This document shows positions 1-8,317 of a DNA stretch of 21,099 bases, in pieces (the stretch's first letter is position 1; every line of letters starts with the position of its first letter). The notes beneath the pieces were generated by a model. That model did no database searches, was not told where the DNA came from, and was given only the letters and a program-made list of their open reading frames with translations. The stretch is from Patescibacteria group bacterium (GTDB lineage Bacteria; Patescibacteriota; JACMRA01). Made by a program: the position numbers and the translations under genes. Location: NCBI GenBank assembly GCA_029935375.1, contig JAOZKL010000008.1, forward strand, positions 1 through 21,099, given 5' to 3'.

Positions 1-123
1 TAAAGTTATTCTAAAAATGTTCTTTTTGAAATGACTTTTACTGGTAAAATGAATTGAAAAAAGTATTTTTTTAGTTAAATTTTAGGATTTATGGGCTGGA
101 AATGGAATTAGGAAAGAGGTCTA
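1..123 (+). repeat. Palindromic MITE-like element, copy 1 (cut by window edge)
   Basis: This is the right three quarters of a dispersed element found again at 8131-8290 (inverted) and 13669-13830. The palindrome centre TTTTACTGGTAAAA lies at 36-49, and the right terminal repeat GAATTAGGAAAGAGGTCTA at 105-123. By symmetry the left end should lie about 38 bases outside the window. It stops 3 bases before the stop codon of the minus-strand glutamate dehydrogenase gene, so it sits in that gene's 3' flank. Confidence 0.85.
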
Positions 124-126
124 TTG

Positions 127-1473
127 TTAAACAACACCTTGATCAATCATAGCATTAGCTACTTTGATAAAACCAGCAATGTTTGCACCTTTGATATAGT
201 CAATTTTACCATCTTCTGTTTTACCATGTTCTACAATTTCAGAATGAATACCTTTCATAATGCCTTGTAATTTTTCATCGACTTCCTGACGAGTCCAGCC
301 AAGCCTTAGCGAGTTCTGACTCATTTCCAACCCAGATGTTGCAACTCCACCAGCATTGGATGCTTTGCCTGGAGCAAATAACACATCATTTTGTAAGAAA
401 ATCTCGACAGCCTCTGGAGTAGATGGCATATTAGCACCTTCAGCTACCAGAATAGTGCCATTATCAGATAGTGCCTTAGCATCTTTGCCACTTACCTCAT
501 TTTGTGTAGCACATGGTAATGCAATATCTGCTGATACAGCCTGCCAAGGGCTTTGTTTTTCAAAATATTGCACACCAAACTCATCAGCATATTCTTTGAT
601 ACGACCACGGCGAGTATTTTTGAGGTCTTTTATAAATTCTAACTTTTCTTGTGTTATACCATTTTTATCATAAATTGTCCCAGAGGAGTCTGACATTGTC
701 AAAACTTTTGCACCCAACTCAATGGATTTTTCTACAGCAAATTGAGCCACATTACCAGAACCAGAAACCAAAACAGTCTTACCATCAAAAGAGTCATTAG
801 ACTGTGCAAGCATCTCTTGTGCAAAATATATAAGTCCATAACCAGTTGCCTCTGTACGGATTAAGCTACCCCCAAAATGCAAGCCCTTTCCAGTAAGAAC
901 TCCAGTAAATTCGTTCTGCAATCGTTTATACTGACCAAACATATAACCAATTTCACGGGCTCCGACTCCAATATCTCCAGCAGGAACATCAGTAAAAGAT
1001 CCTATGTGACGACTTAGCTCTGTCATAAAACTTTGTGTAAAACTCATTACCTCGTTATCACTCTTACCCTTTGGATTAAAATCTGCACCACCTTTTCCTC
1101 CTCCCATAGGTAAAGATGTTAGAGAGTTTTTGAAAATTTGTTCAAAACCAAGGAATTTAAGAATTGACAAATTAACCGTTGGATGAAAACGCAATCCACC
1201 TTTGTATGGGCCTATAGCAGAGTTGAACTGAACCCTGTAACCACGATTAACCTGAACCTGCCCACTATCGTCTCTCCAAGGCACTCTAAACATTATCACA
1301 CGCTCCGGCTCTACGATTCTTTCAAGTATTTTATTTTTTTGATATTGCGGATTTTTAACCAGAAAGTCACTCAAGGAGTCAAAAACCTCTTTAACAGCTT
1401 GCAAAAACTCTGGTTCATTTGGATTTTTAGCCTTTAATTGCTCTAAAACTTCTTCTGTATATTGTGATAACAT
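127..1473 (-). CDS. gdhA: NADP-type glutamate dehydrogenase
   Basis: A 448-residue hexameric-class glutamate dehydrogenase, the usual length for the bacterial NADPH-dependent enzyme. It interconverts 2-oxoglutarate plus ammonium and glutamate in the cytosol, normally for ammonium assimilation. Visible family signatures are the substrate-binding PYKGGLRFHP stretch (about residue 88), the glycine-rich PMGGGKGGADF with the catalytic-region lysine (about 122-132), a Rossmann VSGSGNVAQFA nucleotide-binding turn (about 235-246), and the C-terminal PGKASNAGGVATSGLEMSQN block. The start is ATG at 1471-1473 with no Shine-Dalgarno; the stop is TAA. A candidate promoter overlapping a perfect inverted repeat lies just upstream (1496-1538). 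NADP rather than NAD specificity is inferred from overall resemblance. The family assignment is very secure. Confidence 0.97.
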   Translation of the reverse strand: MLSQYTEEVLEQLKAKNPNEPEFLQAVKEVFDSLSDFLVKNPQYQKNKILERIVEPERVIMFRVPWRDDSGQVQVNRGYRVQFNSAIGPYKGGLRFHPTVNLSILKFLGFEQIFKNSLTSLPMGGGKGGADFNPKGKSDNEVMSFTQSFMTELSRHIGSFTDVPAGDIGVGAREIGYMFGQYKRLQNEFTGVLTGKGLHFGGSLIRTEATGYGLIYFAQEMLAQSNDSFDGKTVLVSGSGNVAQFAVEKSIELGAKVLTMSDSSGTIYDKNGITQEKLEFIKDLKNTRRGRIKEYADEFGVQYFEKQSPWQAVSADIALPCATQNEVSGKDAKALSDNGTILVAEGANMPSTPEAVEIFLQNDVLFAPGKASNAGGVATSGLEMSQNSLRLGWTRQEVDEKLQGIMKGIHSEIVEHGKTEDGKIDYIKGANIAGFIKVANAMIDQGVV

Positions 1474-1495
1474 AATTATATTTGATTTGTTTGTA

Positions 1496-1538
1496 ATAAC
1501 CTACCCCCTAGGTTATAATAAAAATAAATATTTGTCAA
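1496..1538 (-). promoter_or_regulatory. Candidate gdhA promoter with overlapping palindrome
   Basis: On the minus strand a consensus -35 TTGACA (1533-1538) precedes an AT-rich -10 region, with TATAAC at 1512-1517 after a short 15-base spacer. The -10 region runs into a perfect 8-bp inverted repeat, ATAACCTA-CCCCC-TAGGTTAT on the plus strand (1496-1516). An inverted repeat over the -10/+1 region is the usual position for a repressor operator, but it could equally be a hairpin at the mRNA 5' end. The -10 assignment is uncertain. Confidence 0.5.
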
Positions 1539-1558
1539 ATGTTATTTAATTATATAAT

Positions 1559-2167
1559 CTAAAACAGACCAATATCACAAAAAATTATACAATAAACCAA
1601 GATAAGAAGAGGGAAAGATAAGAAGCCAACAAAAGCTTGTACCCTACTAACACGCAAAAACCTACAAGTTGACTCATACAAGATATACAATGAAAATGAT
1701 ACACCAAAAATTTTGAGCGCAATCAAAAAAGATATAATAAAAGTATTAATTTGCTCGCTCCAATCTTGAAGAGGAAGGGTAGTTATAATCCTGGAATCGA
1801 CAAAAAAGAAAAGCATCGGAATAATACTATACAAAAAAACTTTCAAAGAATTAGATAGGTCTGGAGAGCCTCCAAGAATCCTTATAAAAATATAAAATAA
1901 AAACCCTGAACACCCATACAAAACATACCCAACTATTGGAAGAGATAAAACAGCAACTGTAATTAATTGAAGCTGATTTTGGGATCTAATAAAAACATCC
2001 AAAATAAAGTCAATATCAACAATATTACCAATAATTAAAATGGGCAATATTATTATAAAGATATGATGCAAGACATGATTTTTACTACCCAATGAATAAC
2101 GAATAAAACGAAGATAATCTCTAAACATGAGACTGAATATTTCTATTAATTTCAGATGATTTGACAT
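1559..2167 (-). CDS. Yip1-like multi-pass membrane protein
   Basis: A 202-residue very hydrophobic protein with about five predicted membrane segments (roughly 33-53, 68-90, 105-122, 138-160, 177-200). The segment RILGGSPDLSNSLKVFLYSI followed by a hydrophobic helix resembles the Yip1-domain pattern (GG-x-G/S..., then a helix beginning Y-x-x-x-P). Bacterial Yip1-domain proteins are mostly of unknown function. The start is ATG at 2165-2167 with a weak AAGG a few bases upstream, the only Shine-Dalgarno-like site I found in the window; the stop is TAG. It is transcribed divergently from the uvrC-like gene from a 43-bp gap. The Yip1 link is pattern recognition only; the membrane nature is certain. 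Confidence 0.7.
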   Translation of the reverse strand: MSNHLKLIEIFSLMFRDYLRFIRYSLGSKNHVLHHIFIIILPILIIGNIVDIDFILDVFIRSQNQLQLITVAVLSLPIVGYVLYGCSGFLFYIFIRILGGSPDLSNSLKVFLYSIIPMLFFFVDSRIITTLPLQDWSEQINTFIISFLIALKIFGVSFSLYILYESTCRFLRVSRVQAFVGFLSFPLLILVYCIIFCDIGLF

Positions 2168-2218
2168 TACCTTTTTTTTTACTTAATCTAACATAACACA
2201 CTTTTTTGTTATGGTCAA
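2161..2218. promoter_or_regulatory. Back-to-back divergent promoters, Yip1-like / uvrC-like genes
   Basis: Plus strand: TTGACA (2161-2166), 17-base spacer, TAATCT (2184-2189), serving the uvrC-like gene. Minus strand: TTGACC (2213-2218), 17-base spacer, TATGTT (2190-2195), serving the membrane protein gene. Each -35 hexamer overlaps the first codons of the opposite gene, so the two promoters overlap completely and should compete. Confidence 0.6.
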
Positions 2219-3209
2219 AGAACTTGATTCTATCCTAAAAAACATTCCAAACAGCCCTGGTATTTATAAATTTTACAGCCAAGGAGGGGATTTGTTGTAT
2301 ATAGGAAAGGCAAAAAACCTTAAAAAACGAGTCAATAGTTATTTTCAGTCTAGCAGAGACCATAATCAAAGAATCAGTCTGATGATAGGACAGATCGAAA
2401 AAATAGAATATACAACTGTAAAAAGCGAAACAGAGAGTTTGTTATTAGAGGCCAATTTAATACATAACTTAAAGCCAAGATACAATGTATTACTTAAAGA
2501 CGATAAAACCCACTCTTTTGTTAAAATTACAAATGGGGAAATACCTAAGATTTTTATTACAAAAAATAAAACGAATAGTAAAAATGCACAATATTACGGA
2601 CCCTATGTTAGTAAATATGGAATTGAGGGGGTACTCAGAAGCTTAAGAATAGTTTTTCCATTCTGCCAAAAAACAAATAAGAAAACTGGTGCATGTCAGT
2701 ATGTGAGTATAAAACAATGCGATGGGATATGTTGTGGCAAAGAAAGTGTAGAAGATTATAATCAAAAAATAGATCAAATCAGAAATGTTTTAAAAGGAAA
2801 CACAGAAAAGGCGGAACATTTCTTATCCAGCAAAGTTAATAAATCTGTAGAGAACCAAAACTTTGCACTAGCCTCTTTTTGGAGGGACCGATTAAAACTA
2901 TTAAAAAACATTTTAAGTAAAGAAAACATAAACCAAGCGATAGTTCTAAAAAAACCTGACAATATAGATATTATAACATTAACTCAACAAAAAGATGTTA
3001 ACGATCTAGAAATAGGCAGTATATTTGTGCAAAATATTAGAAACGGAAAACTAATAAATGTGCAGAACTTTTTACTCTCTGGAAGCTCTGAATATGATAA
3101 AAATCAGTTTATGAGCCAGTTTATGAAGAGTTATTATAATAACAGTACAAGCGAAGATATAAAAATTATAATACAATCTTTTACTCTGGATCAACCAGAT
3201 CCCCGGTAA
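2211..3209 (+). CDS. UvrC/Cho-type GIY-YIG nuclease, N-terminal half only
   Basis: A 332-residue protein matching the N-terminal half of excinuclease subunit UvrC. The GIY-YIG nuclease domain spans about residues 10-95, with GIY at 17-19, YIG at 30-32, conserved Arg40, Glu80 and Asn92. Four cysteines follow (152, 162, 170, 174), in the arrangement of the Fe-S-binding cysteines of UvrC. A UVR (UvrB-binding) motif lies at about 203-238. The family's C-terminal RNase-H-like endonuclease domain and HhH repeats (total normally about 600 residues) are absent: the reading frame ends at TAA just where that domain should begin. E. coli Cho has the same reduced layout and makes only the 3' incision. 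It could therefore be a Cho-like repair nuclease or a truncated uvrC. Its last 29 bases overlap the convergent lipoprotein gene. Confidence 0.9.
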   Translation: MVKELDSILKNIPNSPGIYKFYSQGGDLLYIGKAKNLKKRVNSYFQSSRDHNQRISLMIGQIEKIEYTTVKSETESLLLEANLIHNLKPRYNVLLKDDKTHSFVKITNGEIPKIFITKNKTNSKNAQYYGPYVSKYGIEGVLRSLRIVFPFCQKTNKKTGACQYVSIKQCDGICCGKESVEDYNQKIDQIRNVLKGNTEKAEHFLSSKVNKSVENQNFALASFWRDRLKLLKNILSKENINQAIVLKKPDNIDIITLTQQKDVNDLEIGSIFVQNIRNGKLINVQNFLLSGSSEYDKNQFMSQFMKSYYNNSTSEDIKIIIQSFTLDQPDPR

Positions 3210-3417
3210 AAAATTTGTAATCAAAACTATGGGCTGGGGTTTGAGAACAGTTGCCGCCCATGCCAACAGCGCAGCCATCATTTAAAAACTCCCCTGTATT
3301 ATAATCTGGAGATGAACAACCAGAGACAGAGAGAATAAAACAAAAAACAGTTACAAATAAAATATAATCAGGAGAATGTAATCTTTCTCTAGATGAGTGG
3401 ATGATTAGCTCTTTCAT
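3181..3417 (-). CDS. Small predicted lipoprotein
   Basis: A 78-residue protein of no recognised family. A charged N-terminus (about 1-18) is followed by a hydrophobic stretch (19-32) and the lipobox V-S-G-C with Cys34, giving a predicted mature lipoprotein of about 45 residues containing two further cysteines. It starts only 6 bases after the flavodoxin-like gene's stop on the same strand, suggesting cotranscription, and ends in TAA inside the 3' end of the convergent uvrC-like gene. The lipobox and tight spacing argue that it is real; its small size and overlap keep confidence moderate. Confidence 0.6.
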   Translation of the reverse strand: MKELIIHSSRERLHSPDYILFVTVFCFILSVSGCSSPDYNTGEFLNDGCAVGMGGNCSQTPAHSFDYKFFTGDLVDPE

Positions 3418-3423
3418 AAAAAA

Positions 3424-4038
3424 TTATAATAGATCAAGAACAGATTTTCCAGAATTAAGTTTTTCAGACATCAGTTTTATATCACGCTCAATCTTGATGG
3501 CTTTATCATCTGTGAATGGAAATAATCTTGAGAATACTTTTAACTTCCCATTAAGATCGCAATTTCTAAAAATTCCTTTTTGCCAAAAAGTTTTTGTATC
3601 ATTATTAAAAAACATTTTAGACTCGAAAGAACTTCTATCATCAAAAACAAACACTCTCGCTCTCTTACCATCTAACTGACCTTCAACTTTACGACTGATG
3701 ATTTTATAAGCAAATGGATGCGTAAAAACTCTTTCTAGAAATCCTTTTAGAGCTGCTGGTATTGCATTCCACCAAACAGCATAGAATACAACAAGCATAT
3801 CAGCTCCTTTGATACGAAGTTGGTATTCTGAAACTTTAGCGTCTTTTCCTTCAGAATAATCTAATAGTTGAAACTCTGATTTCTCAACATCTTTGTAAAT
3901 ATCTATCAAATCAACCTCAATTCCCTTCTTTTTTAATGATTCTGCATAGACTCTACACATCTTTGATACAAATATATCTTGCTTGGTTCCGTTACTAGGA
4001 GCTGCTAAGACTATACAAACTTTTTTAACCTTCGACAT
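3424..4038 (-). CDS. Flavodoxin-fold NAD(P)H oxidoreductase
   Basis: A 204-residue protein of the flavodoxin-like NAD(P)H:quinone oxidoreductase superfamily (Flavodoxin_2 type; KefF/MdaB/YwrO-like). The N-terminal beta strand VCIVLAAPSNGT, carrying the phosphate-binding turn for FMN/FAD, spans about residues 7-18. The hallmark motif VVFYAVWWNAIPAALKGFLE, typical of the flavin-contacting loop and following helix, spans about 83-102. Such enzymes pass two electrons from NAD(P)H to quinones or related acceptors in the cytosol; the substrate here is unknown. The start is ATG with no Shine-Dalgarno, under a good promoter at 4048-4076; the stop is TAA. The small lipoprotein gene follows at once. 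Confidence 0.88.
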   Translation of the reverse strand: MSKVKKVCIVLAAPSNGTKQDIFVSKMCRVYAESLKKKGIEVDLIDIYKDVEKSEFQLLDYSEGKDAKVSEYQLRIKGADMLVVFYAVWWNAIPAALKGFLERVFTHPFAYKIISRKVEGQLDGKRARVFVFDDRSSFESKMFFNNDTKTFWQKGIFRNCDLNGKLKVFSRLFPFTDDKAIKIERDIKLMSEKLNSGKSVLDLL

Positions 4039-4047
4039 AATAGATTG

Positions 4048-4076
4048 GTTATAAATGATTTTTTATATTTTGACAA
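4048..4076 (-). promoter_or_regulatory. Promoter of the flavodoxin-like gene
   Basis: On the minus strand: TTGTCA (4071-4076), exactly 17 bases, TATAAC (4048-4053), only 9 bases before the start codon at 4038. The mRNA leader must therefore be very short or absent. Confidence 0.6.
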
Positions 4077-4098
4077 GAGTAAGTAAAAATGGACAAAG

Positions 4099-4118
4099 AA
4101 AAACACCCCATAGGGGTG
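4099..4118 (-). terminator. Intrinsic terminator of the PUR-family gene
   Basis: Read on the minus strand, CACCCC-TAT-GGGGTG forms a perfect 6-bp G+C-rich stem with a 3-base loop, followed directly by TTTTT. It lies 57 bases downstream of the PUR-family stop codon. A second, AT-only inverted repeat (TTTTATACA at 4146-4154 with TGTATAAAA at 4166-4174) lies between the stop and this terminator. Confidence 0.75.
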
Positions 4119-4174
4119 AATTCCAAAACAAGTACGCAATATGGTTTTTATACACGATAAAGTTATGTATAAAA

Positions 4175-4528
4175 CTAATCCAACAGCTGCTTGACCTCCT
4201 CTAAAGCTTCGATTAACTGAGGGATATCTTCTTGATCCATGATTACAGTTGTTTTCTTTCCACCTCTAGATTTCTCCGAAATTTTAAGAAACTTACCATA
4301 ACCACTTTTCTTCAAATCGACAAAAAATACTCTGCTACGAGCGCGGATTTTCTTGGAATAAATTTCTTCAGGCAATCCTTGTTCGCTTCTTTGGGAAATA
4401 TCTGTCAAATCATTAGATGAGTAATCATCGTCTTGACCAACATCCAAACCGTCAGATTGCTGAGCCTTCTCGATCTGTAAGTTTTCAACCACCTCAATGT
4501 TTTCTTTTTCTTTTCCTTCTATAGTCAT
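4175..4528 (-). CDS. PUR-family (DUF3276-like) nucleic-acid-binding protein
   Basis: A 117-residue protein. The first about 55 residues are acidic and low in complexity. From about residue 56, SKKIRARSRVFFVDLKKSGY leads into strands and a final helix (QEDIPQLIEALEEVKQLL), which fits the short bacterial PUR-alpha-like domain known from DUF3276 proteins (Y-S-K-K-V/I-R-A-x-x-R-x-Y/F-F-D...). PUR domains bind single-stranded DNA or RNA; the specific role of the bacterial single-repeat forms is unclear. It is transcribed from a promoter sharing a -35 hexamer with the helicase gene and followed by a strong terminator. The stop is TAG. Good confidence in the family, none in the exact role. Confidence 0.82.
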   Translation of the reverse strand: MTIEGKEKENIEVVENLQIEKAQQSDGLDVGQDDDYSSNDLTDISQRSEQGLPEEIYSKKIRARSRVFFVDLKKSGYGKFLKISEKSRGGKKTTVIMDQEDIPQLIEALEEVKQLLD

Positions 4529-4562
4529 ACAAAAATAAATATTTTAACAACTGCGGACACCT

Positions 4563-4615
4563 AATATAGCATATAAAAATACTTTTTGCAAGTTTTGTTT
4601 TTTCATCAATACAAT
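4563..4615. promoter_or_regulatory. Bidirectional promoter with one shared palindromic -35
   Basis: The hexamer TTGCAA (4586-4591) is its own reverse complement. To the left on the minus strand it is followed after 17 bases by TATATT (4563-4568, with an extended TGC before it), serving the PUR gene. To the right on the plus strand it is followed after 18 bases by TACAAT (4610-4615), serving the helicase gene. Both leaders would be about 30 bases long. Confidence 0.55.
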
Positions 4616-4654
4616 ATTGACAAAAAGCTGTAAATAAACAAGCGTATAAACATT

Positions 4655-7600
4655 ATGAAGATGGAATCAAAGTACGAAAAAGCATTTTTAGAAGATATTA
4701 AAAGACTCAATCCTGAACAAAGAGACGCCGTCGAATCTATAACCGGGCCTGTAATGGTTGTTGCCGGACCGGGGACAGGAAAAACACAAATACTAAGTCG
4801 CAGAGTTGCAAATATTTTGTACAAAACCGATGCAGAGCCAGAAAATATCTTATGTCTGACATTCACAGAAAACGGGGCTTATAACATGAAAGATAGGCTT
4901 GCCAAACTAGTTGGAACAAGCGCTTATCAGATCAACATTGGCACATTTCACAGTTTTGGTATGCAGGTGATAAATGATAACCCAGAGTACTTTGGGCATC
5001 TGAGCCGATCAAAACCAGCCAGCAACTTGGACAAGAAAAAAGTTCTGATAGATATTTTGACAGAACAGTCTCATTATAAACACCCACTAACAACAAAAGA
5101 CCCAAATGGAAACTGGCTATGGCTAAAAGAAATAGAATCTAGAATTGCAGAAATGAAAGAGGCTGGTATAACACCTCCACAATATCAAGAAATAATAAAA
5201 CTGAATATAGAATTCGCAGAACAGATAAACCCTGTTGTCTCAGAAATATTCGAAGGTAGAATAAACAAATCAATCATCGAAAAGATCCCAAAGCTAATAG
5301 ATACAATCAGAGAAACTTCTGATTCGGAGTGGAAAGTAAAGATATCCAAATTCGATAGTCTCAAAAATACTCTACTGCAAAGCCTGCAAACTGCATATGA
5401 AGAGGCAGTGGAAACCGGAAAGCCAAAAACTATCACAGCCTGGAAAAAAGAATTTTGCAAAGCAGATAACAACAAAAAGATAATATTAAAAGAAATCTCA
5501 GCAGCAGAGAAAATTCAGGCTCTTGCGGATATTTATGACAAATACCAAGATGTCATGCAATCCAGAAAGTTGTATGATTTTGCTGATATGTTGCTAGAAA
5601 CAATAAAGGCATTTAGAAAATATCCAGAACTGCAATACAAATATCAAGATCATTTTCAATATGTTATGATAGATGAGTTCCAAGATACAAATGACATACA
5701 AATGGAAATGGTGGAATATCTGATAGACACTGAGGCAACACAAAACAAGCCAAATGTTTTTGTAGTTGGAGATGATGATCAGTCTATATACAAGTTTCAG
5801 GGGGCAAACATAAACAATATCAGAAAGTTTCAAGAAAAATATGCCGATGTCAAAATAATAGAACTAAAAACAAACTACAGATCGACTCAAGACATATTGG
5901 ATATATCCACTGATGTAATAAAACAATCCAGCGAAAGATTGTTGGAAGATAAGAAATTAGAAGCATTTTTCCAAAACAAAGATCATTCTGATATCCGTTA
6001 TTATTCGTTTGAAAATCCAGAATTCGAAATGGAATGGACGGCGAAGAAAATTCAGGAGCTTTTGAAGCAGGATGTAAAAGCAAACAAAATTGCAATAATT
6101 GCACCAAATCACGCATCGTTAAAATACAGTATAAAATTTTTGGAAAAGCGGAAGGTTCCAATTTATTACAAAGCCGGAGAAGGTGTGATGGAGAATAAAT
6201 ATATCGAACAAATTATAAAAATCTTAACATTTATAAACTCCCTAAACTCTTCTAAAAAGATAAAAAGCCACCTATTGCCAGAGATTTTGCAGTTTGATTT
6301 TTGGCAGTTAGACAGAGAAGCAATTTGGGATATCAGCCTACAAGCAAAGAAAAATAGGAAAGAATGGGTTGAGGTTATGAGATCTAACGAAAATAAAGAA
6401 ATTGTAGAAATTGGAAAGTTTCTAGAAAACCTGAAACAAAAATCAGTCAACGAATCTGCTCAGAAAATTATAAATTATATAATAGGATCTGCTAAACTTT
6501 TTGAATTTGAATCTCCGTTCAAGCGATATTACTTTAGTAAAGAAAAGTTAGAAAATGTTGAAACCCAGGCAGAATATTTGAAACAATTATCTGGGCTGCA
6601 AGTATTGTTCAGAGCGGTAAAAGATTATCAAAACACACAAAATGTATCAGTAAAAGACCTCTTGGAATTGCTAGATGCAATGGAAGATGTTGATGAAAAA
6701 TTGATAGATACCAGCCCATTTAATCAACCAGAAAACGCCATAAATTTGATCACAGCCCATGCATCCAAAGGATTGGAATTTGATTATGTGTTTGTAATAA
6801 ACGCAAGTGAAAAATCGTGGATGAGCAAAGGAAGAGGAACAAAAATGAAACATCCGGTGAATATAAAAATAATGAAGGGTGACGGTGGGCTAGATGAAAG
6901 AATCAGGTTATTTTATGTTGCTCTAACGAGAGCTGAAAATGTACTATACATAACCAGACACACACATGATCACAAGAACTCTGAAAAGGCTGGGATCAGC
7001 TTGCTTCATGAAAAAATCAAAGAGGACAAACAAAATCCCAGTAGTCTAAAAGAAAAAATGAAAGTGTTAGAAAATATAACACTTGGATACAACAACCCTC
7101 CATTTGTACCAAATGAAAAAGAACTGCTAAAGCCAGATTTGAGTAAGTACAAGTTAAGTGTAAGTCATCTGAATAATTTTATAGACCTCACAAAAGGAGG
7201 ACCAACTGCGTTTTTGGAACAAAGTTTGTTGCGACTACCATCCGACATGGGATCAAATGTTGGTTATGGATCTGCAATGCATAATACTCTAGATATTTTG
7301 CAGAAAGATATAAACTCTAATAAAAAAATCAGTATAAATAAAATACAAGAAGATTATGAAAACGAACTAAAAAGACAAGATATTGATGATAGTGAATTTG
7401 CAGAATTTTTACAAATGGGACTAGATAACCTGGAGTTATATTATAAACAAAAAATTGAACTACACACACAAGCAGATAAAAGCGAGGAAGACTTTGCAAC
7501 ACAAGAAGTGAGAGTGGAGAATGTAATGCTAACAGGAAAGATAGATTTTGCCAAAGTTGATAATGACCAAAAAACTATAAAAGTAATTGATTATAAAACT

Positions 7601-8008
7601 GGTAAGCACATGAAAGATTTTGATGTGTCAAAAGGGAAGGAATATGAGAAGTTGAAGAAGTTAAAATACAGACAGCAGTTGATTTTTTATAAAATCTTAG
7701 TAGAAAGATCAAACAAATGGAAAGACTATACCGTAAATAACGGATCGCTGTTATTCTTGGATGGGCATAAAAATAATGACACTGTCACGGAACTAGAGAC
7801 GAAAATATCCTCTGAAGATGTTAACAAGCTAGAAAAACTAATAACAAAAGTATGGGATAAGATTATCAATCTTGACTTTCCAACTGAGGAAGAGTTGTTT
7901 GAAAAATACGGAGTTGAGAACAAAAAGATAACTGACGACTACGACGAAAAATATAACTTTGAGAGTGTAAGATTGTTTGAAGAGGATTTGATGAACAGAT
8001 TGATATAA
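4655..8008 (+). CDS. UvrD-type helicase fused to PD-(D/E)XK nuclease
   Basis: A 1117-residue superfamily 1A helicase with a C-terminal RecB/AddB-type nuclease. Helicase motifs in order: Q motif LNPEQRDAV (about 18-26), Walker A GPGTGKT (38-44), Walker B DEFQDT (340-345), GDDDQSIYKFQGAN (about 372-385), TNYRST motif IV, TAHASKGLEFDYVF (about 700-713) and YVALTRAEN (about 754-762). The nuclease part shows His876, an aspartate near 966 in GKIDFAKV, DYKTGK with Asp979 and Lys981, and a Q-x-x-x-Y element near 1011, which are the expected metal-site residues. Such fusions act in double-strand-break end processing or related repair, powered by ATP with 3'-5' translocation. The start is ATG at 4655 (a second ATG lies two codons on); the stop is TAA. 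No in-frame TGA occurs in 1117 codons, strong evidence that this gene evolved under the standard code. Confidence 0.95.
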   Translation: MKMESKYEKAFLEDIKRLNPEQRDAVESITGPVMVVAGPGTGKTQILSRRVANILYKTDAEPENILCLTFTENGAYNMKDRLAKLVGTSAYQINIGTFHSFGMQVINDNPEYFGHLSRSKPASNLDKKKVLIDILTEQSHYKHPLTTKDPNGNWLWLKEIESRIAEMKEAGITPPQYQEIIKLNIEFAEQINPVVSEIFEGRINKSIIEKIPKLIDTIRETSDSEWKVKISKFDSLKNTLLQSLQTAYEEAVETGKPKTITAWKKEFCKADNNKKIILKEISAAEKIQALADIYDKYQDVMQSRKLYDFADMLLETIKAFRKYPELQYKYQDHFQYVMIDEFQDTNDIQMEMVEYLIDTEATQNKPNVFVVGDDDQSIYKFQGANINNIRKFQEKYADVKIIELKTNYRSTQDILDISTDVIKQSSERLLEDKKLEAFFQNKDHSDIRYYSFENPEFEMEWTAKKIQELLKQDVKANKIAIIAPNHASLKYSIKFLEKRKVPIYYKAGEGVMENKYIEQIIKILTFINSLNSSKKIKSHLLPEILQFDFWQLDREAIWDISLQAKKNRKEWVEVMRSNENKEIVEIGKFLENLKQKSVNESAQKIINYIIGSAKLFEFESPFKRYYFSKEKLENVETQAEYLKQLSGLQVLFRAVKDYQNTQNVSVKDLLELLDAMEDVDEKLIDTSPFNQPENAINLITAHASKGLEFDYVFVINASEKSWMSKGRGTKMKHPVNIKIMKGDGGLDERIRLFYVALTRAENVLYITRHTHDHKNSEKAGISLLHEKIKEDKQNPSSLKEKMKVLENITLGYNNPPFVPNEKELLKPDLSKYKLSVSHLNNFIDLTKGGPTAFLEQSLLRLPSDMGSNVGYGSAMHNTLDILQKDINSNKKISINKIQEDYENELKRQDIDDSEFAEFLQMGLDNLELYYKQKIELHTQADKSEEDFATQEVRVENVMLTGKIDFAKVDNDQKTIKVIDYKTGKHMKDFDVSKGKEYEKLKKLKYRQQLIFYKILVERSNKWKDYTVNNGSLLFLDGHKNNDTVTELETKISSEDVNKLEKLITKVWDKIINLDFPTEEELFEKYGVENKKITDDYDEKYNFESVRLFEEDLMNRLI

Positions 8009-8079
8009 GACCTGATTTGTTTCGGAAGGAATTTAGTGATGATACAAAGATTTGTTGAATTTTGAAAACTTGCTCTTGC

Positions 8080-8124
8080 AGTCGCTCAGCATCAAGCACT
8101 ATCTAGAGGCAAGCGGCTTTTTTT
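8080..8124 (+). terminator. Possible terminator of the helicase gene
   Basis: AGTCGCT (8080-8086) can pair with AGCGGCT (8112-8118), with one G-T pair, followed by a run of T to 8124. The loop is long (25 bases), so this is a weak candidate. The adjacent palindromic element could also stop transcription. Confidence 0.35.
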
Positions 8125-8130
8125 ACATAA

Positions 8131-8290
8131 TAGACTTCTTTCCTAACTCCATTCCCAATCCATAAACCCTAAGATTTAACTAAAAAAACTTCTTTCAATT
8201 TGTTTTGCTAGTAAAAGTCATTTCAAAAAGAACATTTTTAGAATAAATTTAAGAATTTCTACTTGAAAAGAGAGCTGGGAAAGAGGGTTA
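8131..8290 (-). repeat. Palindromic MITE-like element, copy 2 (inverted)
   Basis: Reverse-oriented copy of the element at 13669-13830. The ends are TAGACTTCTTTCCTAACTC (8131-8149) and, inverted, TAACCCTCTTTCCCAGCTC (8272-8290); the centre TTTTGCTAGTAAAA is at 8203-8216. It fills the gap between two convergent genes (helicase and fibre protein). The base pair TA sits at both ends, as expected for insertion into TA; a longer flanking repeat ATAA on both sides is also possible. Confidence 0.85.
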
Positions 8291-8317
8291 ATAACCAATC
8301 TTAAAAAACTAAAAACC

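Noticed and set aside
8039..8146. A 35-codon frame open only with one TGA as sense
   Set aside because: Too short to be significant, runs into the palindromic element, and has no promoter or terminator of its own.
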